A stretch of DNA of 64,000 bases, taken from contig CAJNDT010005834.1 of the NCBI GenBank assembly GCA_905221615.1, positions 404,460 through 468,459 on the forward strand, in the 5' to 3' direction. Position numbers and translations under genes: made by a program. The stretch comes from Symbiodinium sp. CCMP2592 (taxonomy: Eukaryota > Sar > Dinophyceae > Suessiales > Symbiodiniaceae). The notes under the pieces are model-generated. The model was not told the origin of the DNA, ran no database searches, and saw nothing but the letters and a program-made list of their open reading frames with translations. This document shows, one piece after another, positions 30,775-40,862 of the stretch; position 1 is the first letter of the stretch; each line of letters begins with the position of its first letter.

Positions 30775-31484
30775 TTTAGGGTTTAGGGCCGGGTTTCGGG
30801 GTTTAAGGTTTGAGGTCTTCGGGAAGACTTTGGGCTGGGGCCTTGTACACAAATCAAGCCTCACGTGGGAGCCTTGTCAGATCGTGCCAAGATAGACTAT
30901 GTGAAGAAAACACCATACCGCTCATGTAGCCGGCTTCGCTGCAGCTGTCCATGTTTATGAGTTCGGGACATCGAGAAGTGTGGTGGCTTCGGGGTGCTAC
31001 TGACTACTGATGTAGACTTTCTGGCAAGGAGGGTTTTTCAATTGTCACAAGGCCCCGGCTTTTGAGAATGTGGAACCGTACCTTAAGCTACCAAACCCTA
31101 CTAGCTTTTGGTAGATTAAGTTAGGAGCTTAGGCTGTCTGTTTCCAGTTTGGGTGTTTGTGTGTTTCTTTTCCTTAGTAGTGCTTCAATCAGAAGGTTCA
31201 GCATCCCGAAGCTTACATCCTACCCGAGCCCGAGGAAACTCCCTTCTCAAGGGCTTTTTCAACCTGCACTGAGCCTTAGCCAAGAGCCGAGCCCAGGCGT
31301 CTTGTCGGAGGTGATCATGCCACTTGCACAGCACCAGGGGTCTCCTAACAGAGCTGGGGGTGCTCTGAGAGCTTCTGGAGAGCCCAAACCCACCCTAAAC
31401 CCTAGGGTGTAGGGTTTGGAATTCAAGGCCAGTTTAGGGAAGACTGAGCTGAGGTAACTGGGGCTGTTTACAGCACGGCTTAGT
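30775..31484. other. Non-coding stretch
   Basis: TTTAGGG words directly after the family E copy, then unique sequence. No gene recognised. Confidence 0.5.
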
Positions 31485-31600
31485 CCTAGAGAGCCCAACA
31501 CCGCACCCATTCATTGCGGAATAGACCTTGAGCCATAGGGGCCTTGTTATTCTGGTTGAGGTATTGGTTTTTCCCTTGTAAGGGTTATTGGGCTCTCTGG
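31485..31600. mobile_element. MITE-like family J, copy 4
   Basis: CTAGAGAGCCCAACACC pairs with GGTTATTGGGCTCTCTGG; the middle is diverged. Confidence 0.65.
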
Positions 31601-31656
31601 TGTAATTATTTGAGCATAAACCTGGAAGAATTGTACTTCAAATCACGGGTACATTC

Positions 31657-31763
31657 GGGTGGTTGTCAAAATTATGGTCCGTTCTTGGGTCCTTAATATA
31701 ATACGGGGCCTAGTATTTATATAAGGTACCCCAAAACGGGACCCTAATTTTGACAGCTACCCA
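31657..31763. mobile_element. MITE-like family B, copy 2
   Basis: GGGTGGTTGTCAAAATTATG and AATTTTGACAGCTACCC, flanked by ATTC on both sides. Confidence 0.85.
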
Positions 31764-31800
31764 TTCCTTAAAAAAGGGGTCTTGGGATCTCTGGGTTCGT

Positions 31801-31903
31801 TTGTTTCCGAAAATTAGGGATACCGTATTTTGGGGTCCTTATAATAAGGATCCTACTACTTAAGGTACTATATTGGGGTCCCCTATTTTCGGAAGCTCCC
31901 ATT
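31801..31903. mobile_element. MITE-like family A, copy 4
   Basis: Lacks the outer GGGAG of the left arm but keeps TTTCCGAAAATTAGGG and a full right arm. A family J right-end relic lies between it and copy B2. Confidence 0.8.
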
Positions 31904-31920
31904 TGCAGGATTGTTTGCGA

Positions 31921-32006
31921 CTTAATTGGAGTTATCAGTAATGATAAGTATAAGTATAGTTGCCTCAGTTATAATGCTAGTTACTAAGTCCCATGACCCT
32001 TTAAGG
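31921..32006. mobile_element. MITE-like family C, copy 4 (left end deleted)
   Basis: Retains CTAGTTACTAAGTCCCATGA; begins 18 bp after the family A copy. Confidence 0.65.
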
Positions 32007-32760
32007 AGGTTTCAGGGATTTAGGGCTTGGGGGAACAGGGGTTGAGGGCTTAGATTGCAAAGCCCGAAATGCAAACACATTCAGTCCTTGACACGGCATT
32101 CCATCTACTTCCCATAAACCCCAGCCCTCTAGCTTTTTGCGCAGCACTCCCACTAATTAAGCCGTGTGAGCACTGAGCTTTGACAAAGGTTTCTGACCAC
32201 CCCGGCAGCGACGAAGACGGAGCGCAAAGCTTTGACGGACGATGACGAGGTCCGGCAACGTATCTATTGCTCGTTTCGGAATGGTGTGCTGCCTGGGCGG
32301 CGAAATTCGAAACTTAGGGGATTTGTTTTATTTTCGTTACCAAATACTGGGTTACTGTGGTTACATGTTCTGTGGTTAGTAGCCTACATAGCACCTGCTA
32401 CCTCCAAAGCGCCGAAATACTTGAGAATCATGTGCTGCCTAATTGCCCCCGAGACAAGGCTACCCCGTAAGCCCAAGTGCCCTTTCTATTGCTTTGTGCA
32501 ACCAGTGAGGGTCGGGCACTTTGATTTAGGGCTTTCAGGGTCAGAGACCTCTGATCCAGAACTTCTACTGTCGCGCGAACTGTAACGGAGCCACCATAGC
32601 CCGGCTTGCTGAATCCCAACAGCCCAAAAAAGTCGTCGAACAAAACATCTCTATCCATGGCATCCCTGAGGATTCGGCCGGGGTTTGGTGAGTGTAGATC
32701 CGGCATCCTATATGGTGAGTGTGCATGTCGGGTTCCTGTCTGGGGAGCCTAGGGCCTAGC
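32007..32760. other. Non-coding stretch, one exon-like island
   Basis: A coding-like run after CCCCGGCAG near 32,206 (TKTERKALTDDDEVRQRIYC) could be an exon; no splice donor is decisive and no family is recognised. Confidence 0.3.
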
Positions 32761-32861
32761 CTAGGATGCCTAGTAGTAACCTTTTTCCCTTTTTGTAGTC
32801 CTAGGTTCCCTATAGAGTCAAGAAGGGAGCCCTTTTTATTCCTTGGTTTCTAGCATCCGAA
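32761..32861. mobile_element. MITE-like family E-prime, copy 1
   Basis: E-prime starts CTAGGATGCCTAGTAGTAAC; sibling of the nested copy at 44,021 and related to family E through CCTTTTTATTCCTTGG. Confidence 0.7.
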
Positions 32862-33078
32862 TAGCAGTGAAGACAAGATGAAACTTTGGCCTGGACCCTG
32901 AAGATAAAAAGCCTGAGCCCTTCTACATCGGACATGAAGCGATCCAAACCCCAAAAAAATCCCAAGTCCTGTGCCGCATACCCTACACCCTAAACCGTAA
33001 ATACTCAAAACCGTAAGTGCTAAATCCCTCTAAATGCAAAACCCTACGGCCTAAACCCTAAGCCCCATACCCAGAGCC

Positions 33079-33424
33079 AAAAAAACTAAATCCTAAACCC
33101 TCAGCCTCAGCCCTGAACTGTTAAACCCTACAGTAAATCCCATAACGTTGGAAACCGGATTAAGGTCAAAGAGTGCAGGGATTCCTTATACATTAGTCTT
33201 AAGGATTCAGGCTCTTGGGTTTCCAACTTTTAGGCTTCTACTATAAATTTCAATCTCGAAGGTCTGAATCAACCCTCATAAATGCTAAATTTCTAAACCC
33301 TGAGCCTAAGCCCTGAACTGTTAAACCCTAAGTAAAAGCCAGAAAGTTGGAATATGATTATCCTAAACCCTTTTGGTAGATTACAAGGTATCCTACCCTG
33401 AAACCATATTCCAACTTTCTGGAC
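33079..33424. repeat. Duplicated block containing two family D MITEs
   Basis: The 60-bp lead-in AGCCCTGAACTGTTAAACCC plus neighbours occurs at 33,079-33,140 and again at 33,287-33,345, each leading into a family D hairpin (33,128-33,241 and 33,337-33,424). A ~208 bp segment was duplicated with the element inside. Confidence 0.75.
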
Positions 33425-33544
33425 TTCCCTTTATACTATAACAAACTCGTCGCTGGGATTCAGGACGACCGAAGCGTTTGGGGACTCCTCGCCGCAGCAG
33501 GACCGGGCCGAGAGTCCTTTGTGGAGGAGTTTGGGTAATTTATA

Positions 33545-33640
33545 AGTTCAGACTTTAGGGTTTATAAGGGCTTGGGGTTTAGGGTTTAAAGTTTAGGGTT
33601 CAGGGTTGAAGGTTTAGGGTTAAAGGTTTAGGGTTTCGGG
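33545..33640. repeat. TTTAGGG telomere-type block
   Basis: Nine to ten variant units in the G-rich orientation. Confidence 0.8.
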
Positions 33641-34000
33641 CTTATTCCAAGGGGTCATTGAACGCAATGTTTTTGTGACGGGCTTGGGGAGCCTAGACAC
33701 CCGATCTCGTGACTTATGGTTTAATCTTTCGGTAATGGATCTCCAAGGTGTTGAGGGTTTTAACGCCACGCCGCCCGCCACGGCTTGGGCAGAAAGGGGG
33801 GGGGCGCTGGGGGAACGGGTGTCGCGACAATTTTGGACTGCAGGGAGGAGGATCAGGTGGAGGGTACCAGAGTTAACCCCCAATACGCCTGGGCCTGCGG
33901 CCTCGGCGAATTATCAAGGCGCCTATATTAGGGAATGGAACTTCCTGCAGGTTGATGGGCATAGTTGCTTGTAAGTTCTCACCTGAACCTAGTGGGTATG
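33641..34000. other. Non-coding stretch
   Basis: GC-rich unique sequence with a 99-codon frame at 33,675 of unknown meaning. Confidence 0.35.
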
Positions 34001-34106
34001 ATACGGTAGTTCTCCACAATCAGGGTCCCGTTTTAGGTTCCCGAAACAGTACGGCACGCTTGTAAAAAGTGCCCTATAAGGGAACCTTCTGTAGAGAATT
34101 ACGTAT
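34001..34106. mobile_element. Hairpin family L, copy 1
   Basis: ATACGGTAGTTCTCCACAATCAGGG pairs loosely with the TTCTGTAGAGAATTACGTAT end; shares GTGCC/GGCAC core features with 62,109-62,246. Confidence 0.55.
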
Positions 34107-34151
34107 ATGGCTCCTTGCTGTAGGAGACATTCCTGGCTGCCCTAACAGTCC

Positions 34152-34325
34152 ACCCAGAGAAGCCAACACGCCCTTGAGTAATGAATTTAGTTCAAATCTT
34201 AATATGAAGCCCAATATAGTCTAAGCCATATTCTTTAATTAAGGGGGTATTGGGCTCTCTCGGCATGTGCCCAAGTAGTACATGATTGGCTTAAGGGCCA
34301 AAGTACACATGGACCCTTAGGGGTA
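34152..34325. mobile_element. Family J copy 5 followed by family G relic
   Basis: J spans 34,152-34,260 (CACCCAGAGAAGCCAACAC ... GGTATTGGGCTCTC). A shortened G element (ATGTGCCCAAGTAGTAC ... GTACACATGGACCCTTAGG) follows at 34,265-34,325. Confidence 0.65.
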
Positions 34326-34637
34326 CACGGCTGTCTGGAATATCTTGGTCTTTTTGGATGATCAGTACAGGAAGTAGCCGTTGTTGATTAAGTTGATTAA
34401 AGTTATCATGTAAGGATGTTTTCGATTCTCGGTTGCTTTTTCCCTTCGCGCTTCGACAATCACTGTGAAAAAGTTCATGGCGAAACTCCACGACCCTCCC
34501 AACAGTGCTCTAAACCCTAAACCGTAAACCCTAAACCCCCTAAACCCTAAACACTGCTCGGTCCGGCTGCACCCACACACCTTCGTCTAGCATGGCAGGG
34601 CCAGACACAAGTTGGGCAGCAGGTTTGAGAACCACCC

Positions 34638-34748
34638 CCCAGAGCCTCCAAAACCCCTTAATTAATGAATATACCTTAAATCATATTAGGGATCCTATTA
34701 TAGTTTATAAGGTATATTCCTTAATTAAGGGATTTTGGAGGCTCTGGG
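34638..34748. mobile_element. MITE-like family J, copy 6 (near-perfect hairpin)
   Basis: CCAGAGCCTCCAAAACCCC pairs with GGATTTTGGAGGCTCTGG, and the inner arms TTAATTAATGAATATACCTT / AAGGTATATTCCTTAATTAA also pair. Confidence 0.9.
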
Positions 34749-35663
34749 CCCCCACTAATTGGGCTCCATGGGTGTCTAAAACAAAAACCGAACATCGCTG
34801 AAGGCAGTGAATGCCCAGAGGGTCTTCCTGGAATTCTCTGAAAGTCGCTGCAAACGTTGAGACCGTAACCTCAAGCCCTAAACCTTAGTAACCTTACCTC
34901 CGTAAGGGCCTTGAGTCCCGGAGCCCTTCCCTCCCCATCGCATGACCAATATCGAAGCCTGAATGGCAAGTAACCTGTGGCCCGAAAATCCTAGCAAGCT
35001 GAGTTGTTTCTGCTACAGGAATACTTTGCCCTGTCTATCCCTGAGCGTATTAGAAAAAAGTGTGCCCCAAAGCCCCATCTTTCTAATCATTTTGGCCTTT
35101 ATCCTAAAACACTAAACCTTAAACCATAGTCGCACCAAAAGCGAGCATTATGGAGCCCCCCTAAACCGTAAAATAGAAGTTTAAAACAAATCAGGGCAAG
35201 TATATTATCCTCGGAAGGCGATCTCTTCGCGAAAGCCGTCACCCACGAGTTTGGCGGCCCCGGTGCCAAAACAGAGCATACATCCGTAGGTGGAAAATCA
35301 TGACATCTATTATGTTTCTGTTTGTAGTCTTTCGCACTCGCATACCATGATACAGCGGGCTTGTGGAAAGCATGTCAACATCTAGTACGCTCGTGCTGTT
35401 GGCTCTTATTCTTCGCATTTTCATACAGTTGTACCGGCGTTTCCAAAATCCTTTTGGAGCTGTTTCATTGCAGGGCTCAGAATGTTGCGGTTGAAGATGT
35501 TCTTATGGTTATATTATGGTTTAGGATTCAGGTTAGAGCGGGTGTATGAGCTCTTGGAGGATCTGTCCGGGCATTGGCGGCGGGAAGACTCTAAAGACAC
35601 ACTGCCCAAAATGTGTTTTATAGTACCTTAACCCCCAATCCCTGAATACCCCTCCCCCACAGA
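34749..35663. other. Non-coding stretch
   Basis: No MITE or gene recognised; occasional ccctaaac words. Confidence 0.45.
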
Positions 35664-35746
35664 ATTTTGAGGGTTCAGGTTCCCGTATAAGCCCCTTTAA
35701 ACCAAAAAGGGCACCCTTTTTATTCCGAGGTTACTCTTGGGTCTAG
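35664..35746. mobile_element. MITE-like family E, copy 5 (left end missing)
   Basis: Keeps GAGGGTTCAGGTTCCCGTATAAG through GGTTACTCTTGGGTCTAG. Confidence 0.75.
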
Positions 35747-37132
35747 AAAGGGTGCATGCCTCGTAGCACTCCGCTTAACCTAGCACCCCAAGTTGGGGTC
35801 TCATGCTCATAGCCCTCTTTAGAGCCAGCTCGCTAAACCTTAAACCCTAAACCCATAACCGTGAAGCCCAAAGTCAAGGCTCGGCTTAAAGGTAACAGGT
35901 GAGAGTTTATGCTTTCGGGTTTAGGGTTCAGGGCATCGGGTATACCCTAAACCCTAGCTAAGTCTCCTGATCCTCCTCAGCAGCTGCTCTACTCAGGTTA
36001 CAGCAAGGATGCCTTTGTGGATCTTGTTCTCCGTGATGTCAACTTCGCTTCGGCATCTCGTGACGTTCATGCGACCTGGCAGTTATAGTCACGGAGATTT
36101 GTCGAAGGGCTTAGTGTGGGTCTGGAAGACTGAGTACAGAGTACCACCTCCTGACAGTCCCTATATAGCTATGGTATCATTTATTCAGAATGCGGGGATT
36201 AAGATGTATCCACTAAGAGGGCTTCCGGAAAAGAGCAAAGTTTGTAGCATTTGGGTACTTAGACCTGTGGGTTTGGGCTTCCGCCGTCAGGGCGGGCCTA
36301 TCATTTGAACTTGTGTTTGGGGGGAGTATATAATATAGGGTGCAGGGTTGATAGGACTGCTGGTTTGGGTCCCAAACCCACACGCCCGGAACCAAAAACA
36401 TCGTCCGGCCCCAAGCCACGCACTGATGAAGGTCGGAGTAAGAAGGCTCGCTAATATTATCTGCTACAGTTCCATAGTTCAAGCATGGTGTATAACATAC
36501 CCCAAACCCTCCAATGAACAAGGTCCCTCCTAAAGATTCAACCCCAACGAAACCCTCTGTTCAAGATCCCTATCCCCGATCAGGACTTAAGCTTCTGGAA
36601 ACCTGAAACCCTGACCTGCGAGGACTTCATCCAAAAGTCCGGCGGCGTCGTCGCCTTCCTTCATGGGATGACTCGTTGGCCGATCTGCATTTCGCTAGGA
36701 TTTGTGGTGCTCGGCGTTCAGAGGTCTATAAGGTCCAGGGCTTGGGGGTGCTCCTGTTTCAGATTGTCGGAGGTAAAAAGTAATTCGGGTTTGAGATTTT
36801 TTTTGAAGGATGGTGTAGTCTCGAGAGGCTGAGGGATTCGTGATCAGGGCTGAGGGTCAGAGAGACAGATAGAGAGAGCTAGAGAGAGAGAAAAGCTGGG
36901 GATCCGTCTATCCCAGGTTCAGTCGGCAACGTAAGATCCGGCCGCAAATCCTAAGGCTTTACACATAGACATCTAGAAACAGAGCCTTAAAGTGACTCTA
37001 AGCCCGAAACACAGTGAGCCTTATATCATCTCAATCCTGGCCCTAAGCTCTGCGAACCCTCAGTCACTGGACCCAGGCTCCTGCCCGGTTCTACCTTCAA
37101 CCCTATGTCGGCTAATCCCGGCACCGAAACAA
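35747..37132. other. Non-coding stretch with two exon-like islands
   Basis: After CCTCCTCAG at ~35,981 a frame reads QQLLYSGYSKDAFVDLVLRD before a stop near 36,090; near 36,608-36,680 another reads CEDFIQKSGGVVAFLHGM. Both are plus strand and coding-like, but unidentified. A GA-rich run lies at 36,860-36,892. Confidence 0.3.
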
Positions 37133-37337
37133 CTGCCAATAGTATTCTGGTTTCCTTACTATAAGCATAGTATAATGGTCACCCCCGTCCGAAAACACAC
37201 ACACACAAAACAGACACAACCAACACACACACACACACACACACAGACACACACACACACACACAGACACACACACACACACACACACAAAAAAAAAAAA
37301 TAAAAAAAACTTATTCCAATTATCAAGGCCCTATACC
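37133..37337. mobile_element. Family F copy interrupted by a (CA)n microsatellite
   Basis: Left half (GCCAATAGTATTCTGG...AGTATAATGGTC) and right half (TTATTCCAATTATCAAGGCC) flank a ~90 bp (CA)n tract with cagaca interruptions and an A-run. Confidence 0.8.
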
Positions 37338-37407
37338 AGGAAGCCCGATGCTTGAGCCCCGACCTAAAATCGTTCCATCACGGCTGTCTTGCAATCCCAA
37401 CATGGTT

Positions 37408-37494
37408 GATGATATAAATCCTGCATTACCCATAATAAGGAGTATACCATCATTCCATAGTTTTGGGTCCTTAAGGTAATGCAGGATTTATGTC
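37408..37494. mobile_element. Hairpin family N (single copy)
   Basis: GATATAAATCCTGCATTACC pairs with GGTAATGCAGGATTTATGTC around GGAGTATACCAT. Confidence 0.75.
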
Positions 37495-38184
37495 AGCAAC
37501 AACAGTTTAGGGGTTTCAGGCTTAGGGGTTTGTTCAGGGATTTAGGGCAGGTCCTTAGATCAAGGCTTTCCGCGCTTTAGGGCGTTGTTTTTTCTCATTT
37601 GTTGCTGGCCTCTACCATAAGAGCTGTATACCAGAGACGCTCGCCCTGAGTCCTACCGGAACGCTCAACCTTTCCACCAAGGCTTCTACGAGATCATCTC
37701 TACATGCTTCATTATGTTCATTTCCTCCTTCCTGGGCTTCGTGGCGGGCGGCCCAGGAAAGGGCTTTAAAGGAGTCTTGTCGGGCTTGTTGGGAGGGTTT
37801 GGGGCGTGTTGCCCAGTGCAGGTAGAAGTAGTCCTGATTGGGTGTCCTGCGGTGCCACATATTGCCGTTATTCCGGAATCCCTATGAACTCCCTGTAAGA
37901 TCTTATTGAAGAATCAAGTCCTTCCAGCCTACTTACGTTCCCCCCCGAGTTCCTCACGGTTGAGGTTGTTTCAGTTTAAAATTCACCTAGGCTACACCAT
38001 GTTACACCCTAGGCCCTGAATCCTGCTCCCTAAGTGATGCCCATGATTCCCTAGACGCTGCTAATATGATGCCAAAAACTTCCGACAGTGGGCAATCACC
38101 AGTATTCAATTTGCTGCTCTCCTGTCTCCAAGTTGCTCCCTTCGCCTTAGCACCTCAGTAGCTCACATTTATCCTTCTGGGGTT
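37495..38184. other. Non-coding stretch
   Basis: A minus-strand 82-codon frame (37,860-37,612) has a helix-like Glu/Ala-rich part but no recognised family. Confidence 0.35.
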
Positions 38185-38295
38185 TATATGGGAGTTTCCG
38201 AAAATTAGGGGTACCATTTTGGGGGTCGTTATAAGAGGGATCCTAGTATTTAGGGTACCACATTAGGGTCCCCTATTTTCGGAAATGCCCATATA
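38185..38295. mobile_element. MITE-like family A, copy 5
   Basis: TATATGGGAGTTTCCGAAAA and TTTTCGGAAATGCCCATATA, TA at both edges. Confidence 0.85.
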
Positions 38296-38461
38296 CGTCA
38301 ACCATGGTTGAGGGAGGTTTATCTTTTTTGGGCTGGGGTACTCAGCCCCTCAGTCGACCTCACGCTTCTGGCAAGTGTTGCAATTACGACGGACGGGGAT
38401 AAGAGTTTTTGTGGCAAGAGGACGCAGCTCCCGCAAGCTCCCGCACCTTTCAACATACCAC

Positions 38462-38567
38462 TCTCCCATAGTCTTCTTAGGACTGGTTTCTGTTTCGTTC
38501 ATAGAGAACCCAAGAGAATGTTAAAACTAGTATTGTTTTCATGGTTCTAAGGGTGGTATAGTCTCCC
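38462..38567. repeat. Dispersed repeat family U, copy 3
   Basis: TTCGTTCATAGAGAACCCAAG and GGTTCTAAGGGTGGTATAG shared with copies 1 and 2. Confidence 0.6.
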
Positions 38568-39059
38568 AGTATCAGCGGGCAGATTAAAGAAACAAGCTTA
38601 CCGGGGGTTGAGGGTTGAGTAGCGACGTGTCTTTAAGACCCCCTGGAAACCCCAATTCCAGGGCCGTAGCACCGAAAAATTGAAATCATTAAGCACAAAC
38701 CCCCAAAACGTTAATTCCGCCTGTGTTCTAAATCGTAGACATATCCTACTCCCTCAGCCGAATACGGTCCACAACCTGAAGCTTCTAATCCCTCCTAAGC
38801 CATACAGAAAAACCTATCTAAACCTTATGACAAGCCTTATGATCCGTTAACCCGACCCCCTAAACTTGCAAGCCCAAACCATGACCCTAAACGCTAAGCC
38901 CCCAAGTCCAAGCCCTCAACCGAGGCCATGAACCATTGGTCCATCTTCTCCCACCCGGACTCTTCGTGGTATGTGGCTGATCCCTCTGAACCGTGGCTGC
39001 ACACCGCTGGCCAAGGGTTCATGGGTCTCAGTTACAAATACATGCGTACATACATTGAT
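38568..39059. other. Non-coding stretch
   Basis: Diffuse ccctaaa and ccccaaa words; nothing else seen. Confidence 0.45.
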
Positions 39060-39272
39060 ACATACATGCATCCATGCATGCATCCATCCTTCCTTCCATC
39101 CATCCATCCGTCCGTCCATCCATGCATCCATGCATCCATGCATCCATGCATCCATGCATCCATCCCTCCATCCCTCCATCCCTTCATCCCTCCCTCCGTC
39201 CACCCCTCCATCCCGCCGTCCACCATCCATCCATCCATCCATCCATCCATCCATCCATCCATCCATCCCACC
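39060..39272. repeat. (CATC)n / (CATG) tetranucleotide array
   Basis: Catccatg, catccctc and pure ccat sections in sequence; the derived peptides on both strands are artefacts of the repeat. Confidence 0.95.
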
Positions 39273-39713
39273 GAAATCCTTGTCAGGGCGTAAGGGTTCG
39301 GGTCGGAGGGTTTCAGAGTTTAAGGAATAGTTTCAGGGTTGCCTAGTTTGGATTTAGGGTTCGAAGTTGCGGGGCGTTTGGAACCGGGCCGGGTTCTGAG
39401 GTTCTTCGTCTTACTAGAAGACTTTCGTTCTGGTGGTTTGGGCGTGTTCAAGCGTGTTTGGCTTCAAGGCTTTGGCCGGCTTGCGACCCCCGGAAAGTAA
39501 ACCTCACCCCCACACCCCAAAGGTTCAAAGTGCCCATATAGAAGACTGTAGGGTTTCTATTTTAGGAATTGCGGTTATGATTTGGGGAAGTATTTCCCAT
39601 AACAATACCTAAAGGACTCTCAGGGAGAACCTGAGATCGTCATTGTCGGCGCATGAAGCTCCAGACCCCCAAAACCTCTGATACCCGGAGCCCCAAGCCG
39701 ACACCCTACGCTC
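39273..39713. other. Non-coding stretch
   Basis: Includes a palindrome-like patch (ttgcggttatgatttggggaagtatttcccataacaata) near 39,560-39,606. Confidence 0.4.
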
Positions 39714-39912
39714 CCCTAAGGCTCCATGTACCCATATAGTATATACCTATATGGGAGTTTCAGAAAATTGGGGGACCTTATGTTGGGGTCCCTATAATAA
39801 GGCTCCTGCTATTCAGAGTATTATATTAGGGTCCCCTATTCTTCGGAAACTCCCATATAGGGACCCCTTTAAGGCTTAAGCACCTGCTATAACCTTACAT
39901 GGAGCCTTTAGG
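39714..39912. mobile_element. Family G element with a family A element nested inside
   Basis: The G left arm (CCCTAAGGCTCCATGTACCC, 39,714-39,746) and right arm (to CATGGAGCCTTTAGG, 39,912) are separated by a complete family A copy at 39,748-39,858. Some G core was lost at the junction. Confidence 0.85.
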
Positions 39913-40260
39913 CTCTAAGCCGGCCCTTAACCCTCGACCCTCAAGCTAGGCAGGCTTTCCTAGATGTTGCTGAGGCTGCGGATGGGAAAAGGGTCGTAAG
40001 CAGAAAACTCAAGCCGGCCCAGTCCATGCAAATCGTGTCCCTTATTATCTCTGGCATCGTGGCCTTCAGTTGGATTTCCGTATGCAGCTCGGATGCGCGA
40101 GGAGCTCTGCTTGGCGTGGATTGTTGGCCCGATAAGGGTTCCTATAAGGCGTTTGGGGTTTTGGGTTCCTCTAAGGAGGGGCTGCAGATGTCGTTTGTGG
40201 TTTGCAGAGTAAAAAGTTGATCGGGTAGCGTCGGGCTTAAGTATTTGAGGGTCTGGGGGT
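39913..40260. other. Non-coding stretch with an exon-like island
   Basis: At 39,954-39,995 a 14-codon frame (AFLDVAEAADGKRV) lies exactly between CAG and GTAAGC, a textbook exon boundary pair. Reading through instead gives a hydrophobic stretch (SLIISGIVAFSW). Unidentified. Confidence 0.3.
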
Positions 40261-40369
40261 AATGTAGGAACCTGATCAAGAAACCTGGGCCTAGAACCCC
40301 AAAATAATAGGACTCATGTAAGAAACCCTAATAAAGGCCCAAGGTTTCTTAATCAGGTTTCTACATTAC
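40261..40369. mobile_element. MITE-like family H, copy 3
   Basis: ATGTAGGAACCTGATCAAGA and TCTTAATCAGGTTTCTACAT, flanked by TA and within gggta...taccc. Confidence 0.9.
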
Positions 40370-40519
40370 CCTAGGCTTCCAAGGACCTCTTATTTAGGGC
40401 CCTAGACCCCTTAAGGACCCAATTATAAGGTCCCTGGAGGCATAGGGTTAGGCTTGAGGCATCTGTCACGGAAGGAGGCTTGGGGCTCAAACCCAGTGGG
40501 CAGTGCGGGTGTTGAATCT

Positions 40520-40612
40520 AGTAGTACTGTAGGAAACCTTTAACCTTTTTTGGGTAGTATAGTCCCTATCTAATCCCTTTATAACCAAAAAGGTTAACCT
40601 GTAGTTCCCCAT
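40520..40612. mobile_element. Hairpin family M (single copy)
   Basis: TACTGTAGGAAACCTTTAACC pairs with GGTTAACCTGTAGTTCCCC. Confidence 0.65.
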
Positions 40613-40684
40613 GATACCCGACAACTACGCTGCATCCCAAAGCCTCCGATCCTTAAGTCGGTCCGAGCCCTGAACTTTAACTTT

Positions 40685-40793
40685 CCCTAAGGCTCCATGT
40701 ACCCATACAGTAGGTACTTAGGCCTTAAAGGGGTCCCTATATGGGTACTTTAAGGCCTAAGTACCTACTATATGGGTACATGGAGCCTTTGGG
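40685..40793. mobile_element. MITE-like family G, copy 4 (near-perfect hairpin)
   Basis: CCTAAGGCTCCATGTACCCA pairs with TGGGTACATGGAGCC; the inner AGTAGGTACTTAGGCCTTAAAG also pairs. Confidence 0.9.
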
Positions 40794-40805
40794 TTTTACT
40801 CCCTA

Positions 40806-40862
40806 GGTAGGCCTTTGGGATATTTTATATTTTCCCTTGTTGGGCTTAATAGGACCCTATCT
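40806..40862. repeat. Dispersed repeat family S, copy 1
   Basis: AGGCCTTTGGGATATTTTAT...TTTCCCTTGTTGGGCTTAA, shared with 63,855-63,905. Confidence 0.65.

Noticed and set aside
38916-39346. Several overlapping ORFs of His/Pro/Ser or Met/Asp/Gly/Trp repeats
   Set aside because: They are readings of the CATC tetranucleotide array in all frames.
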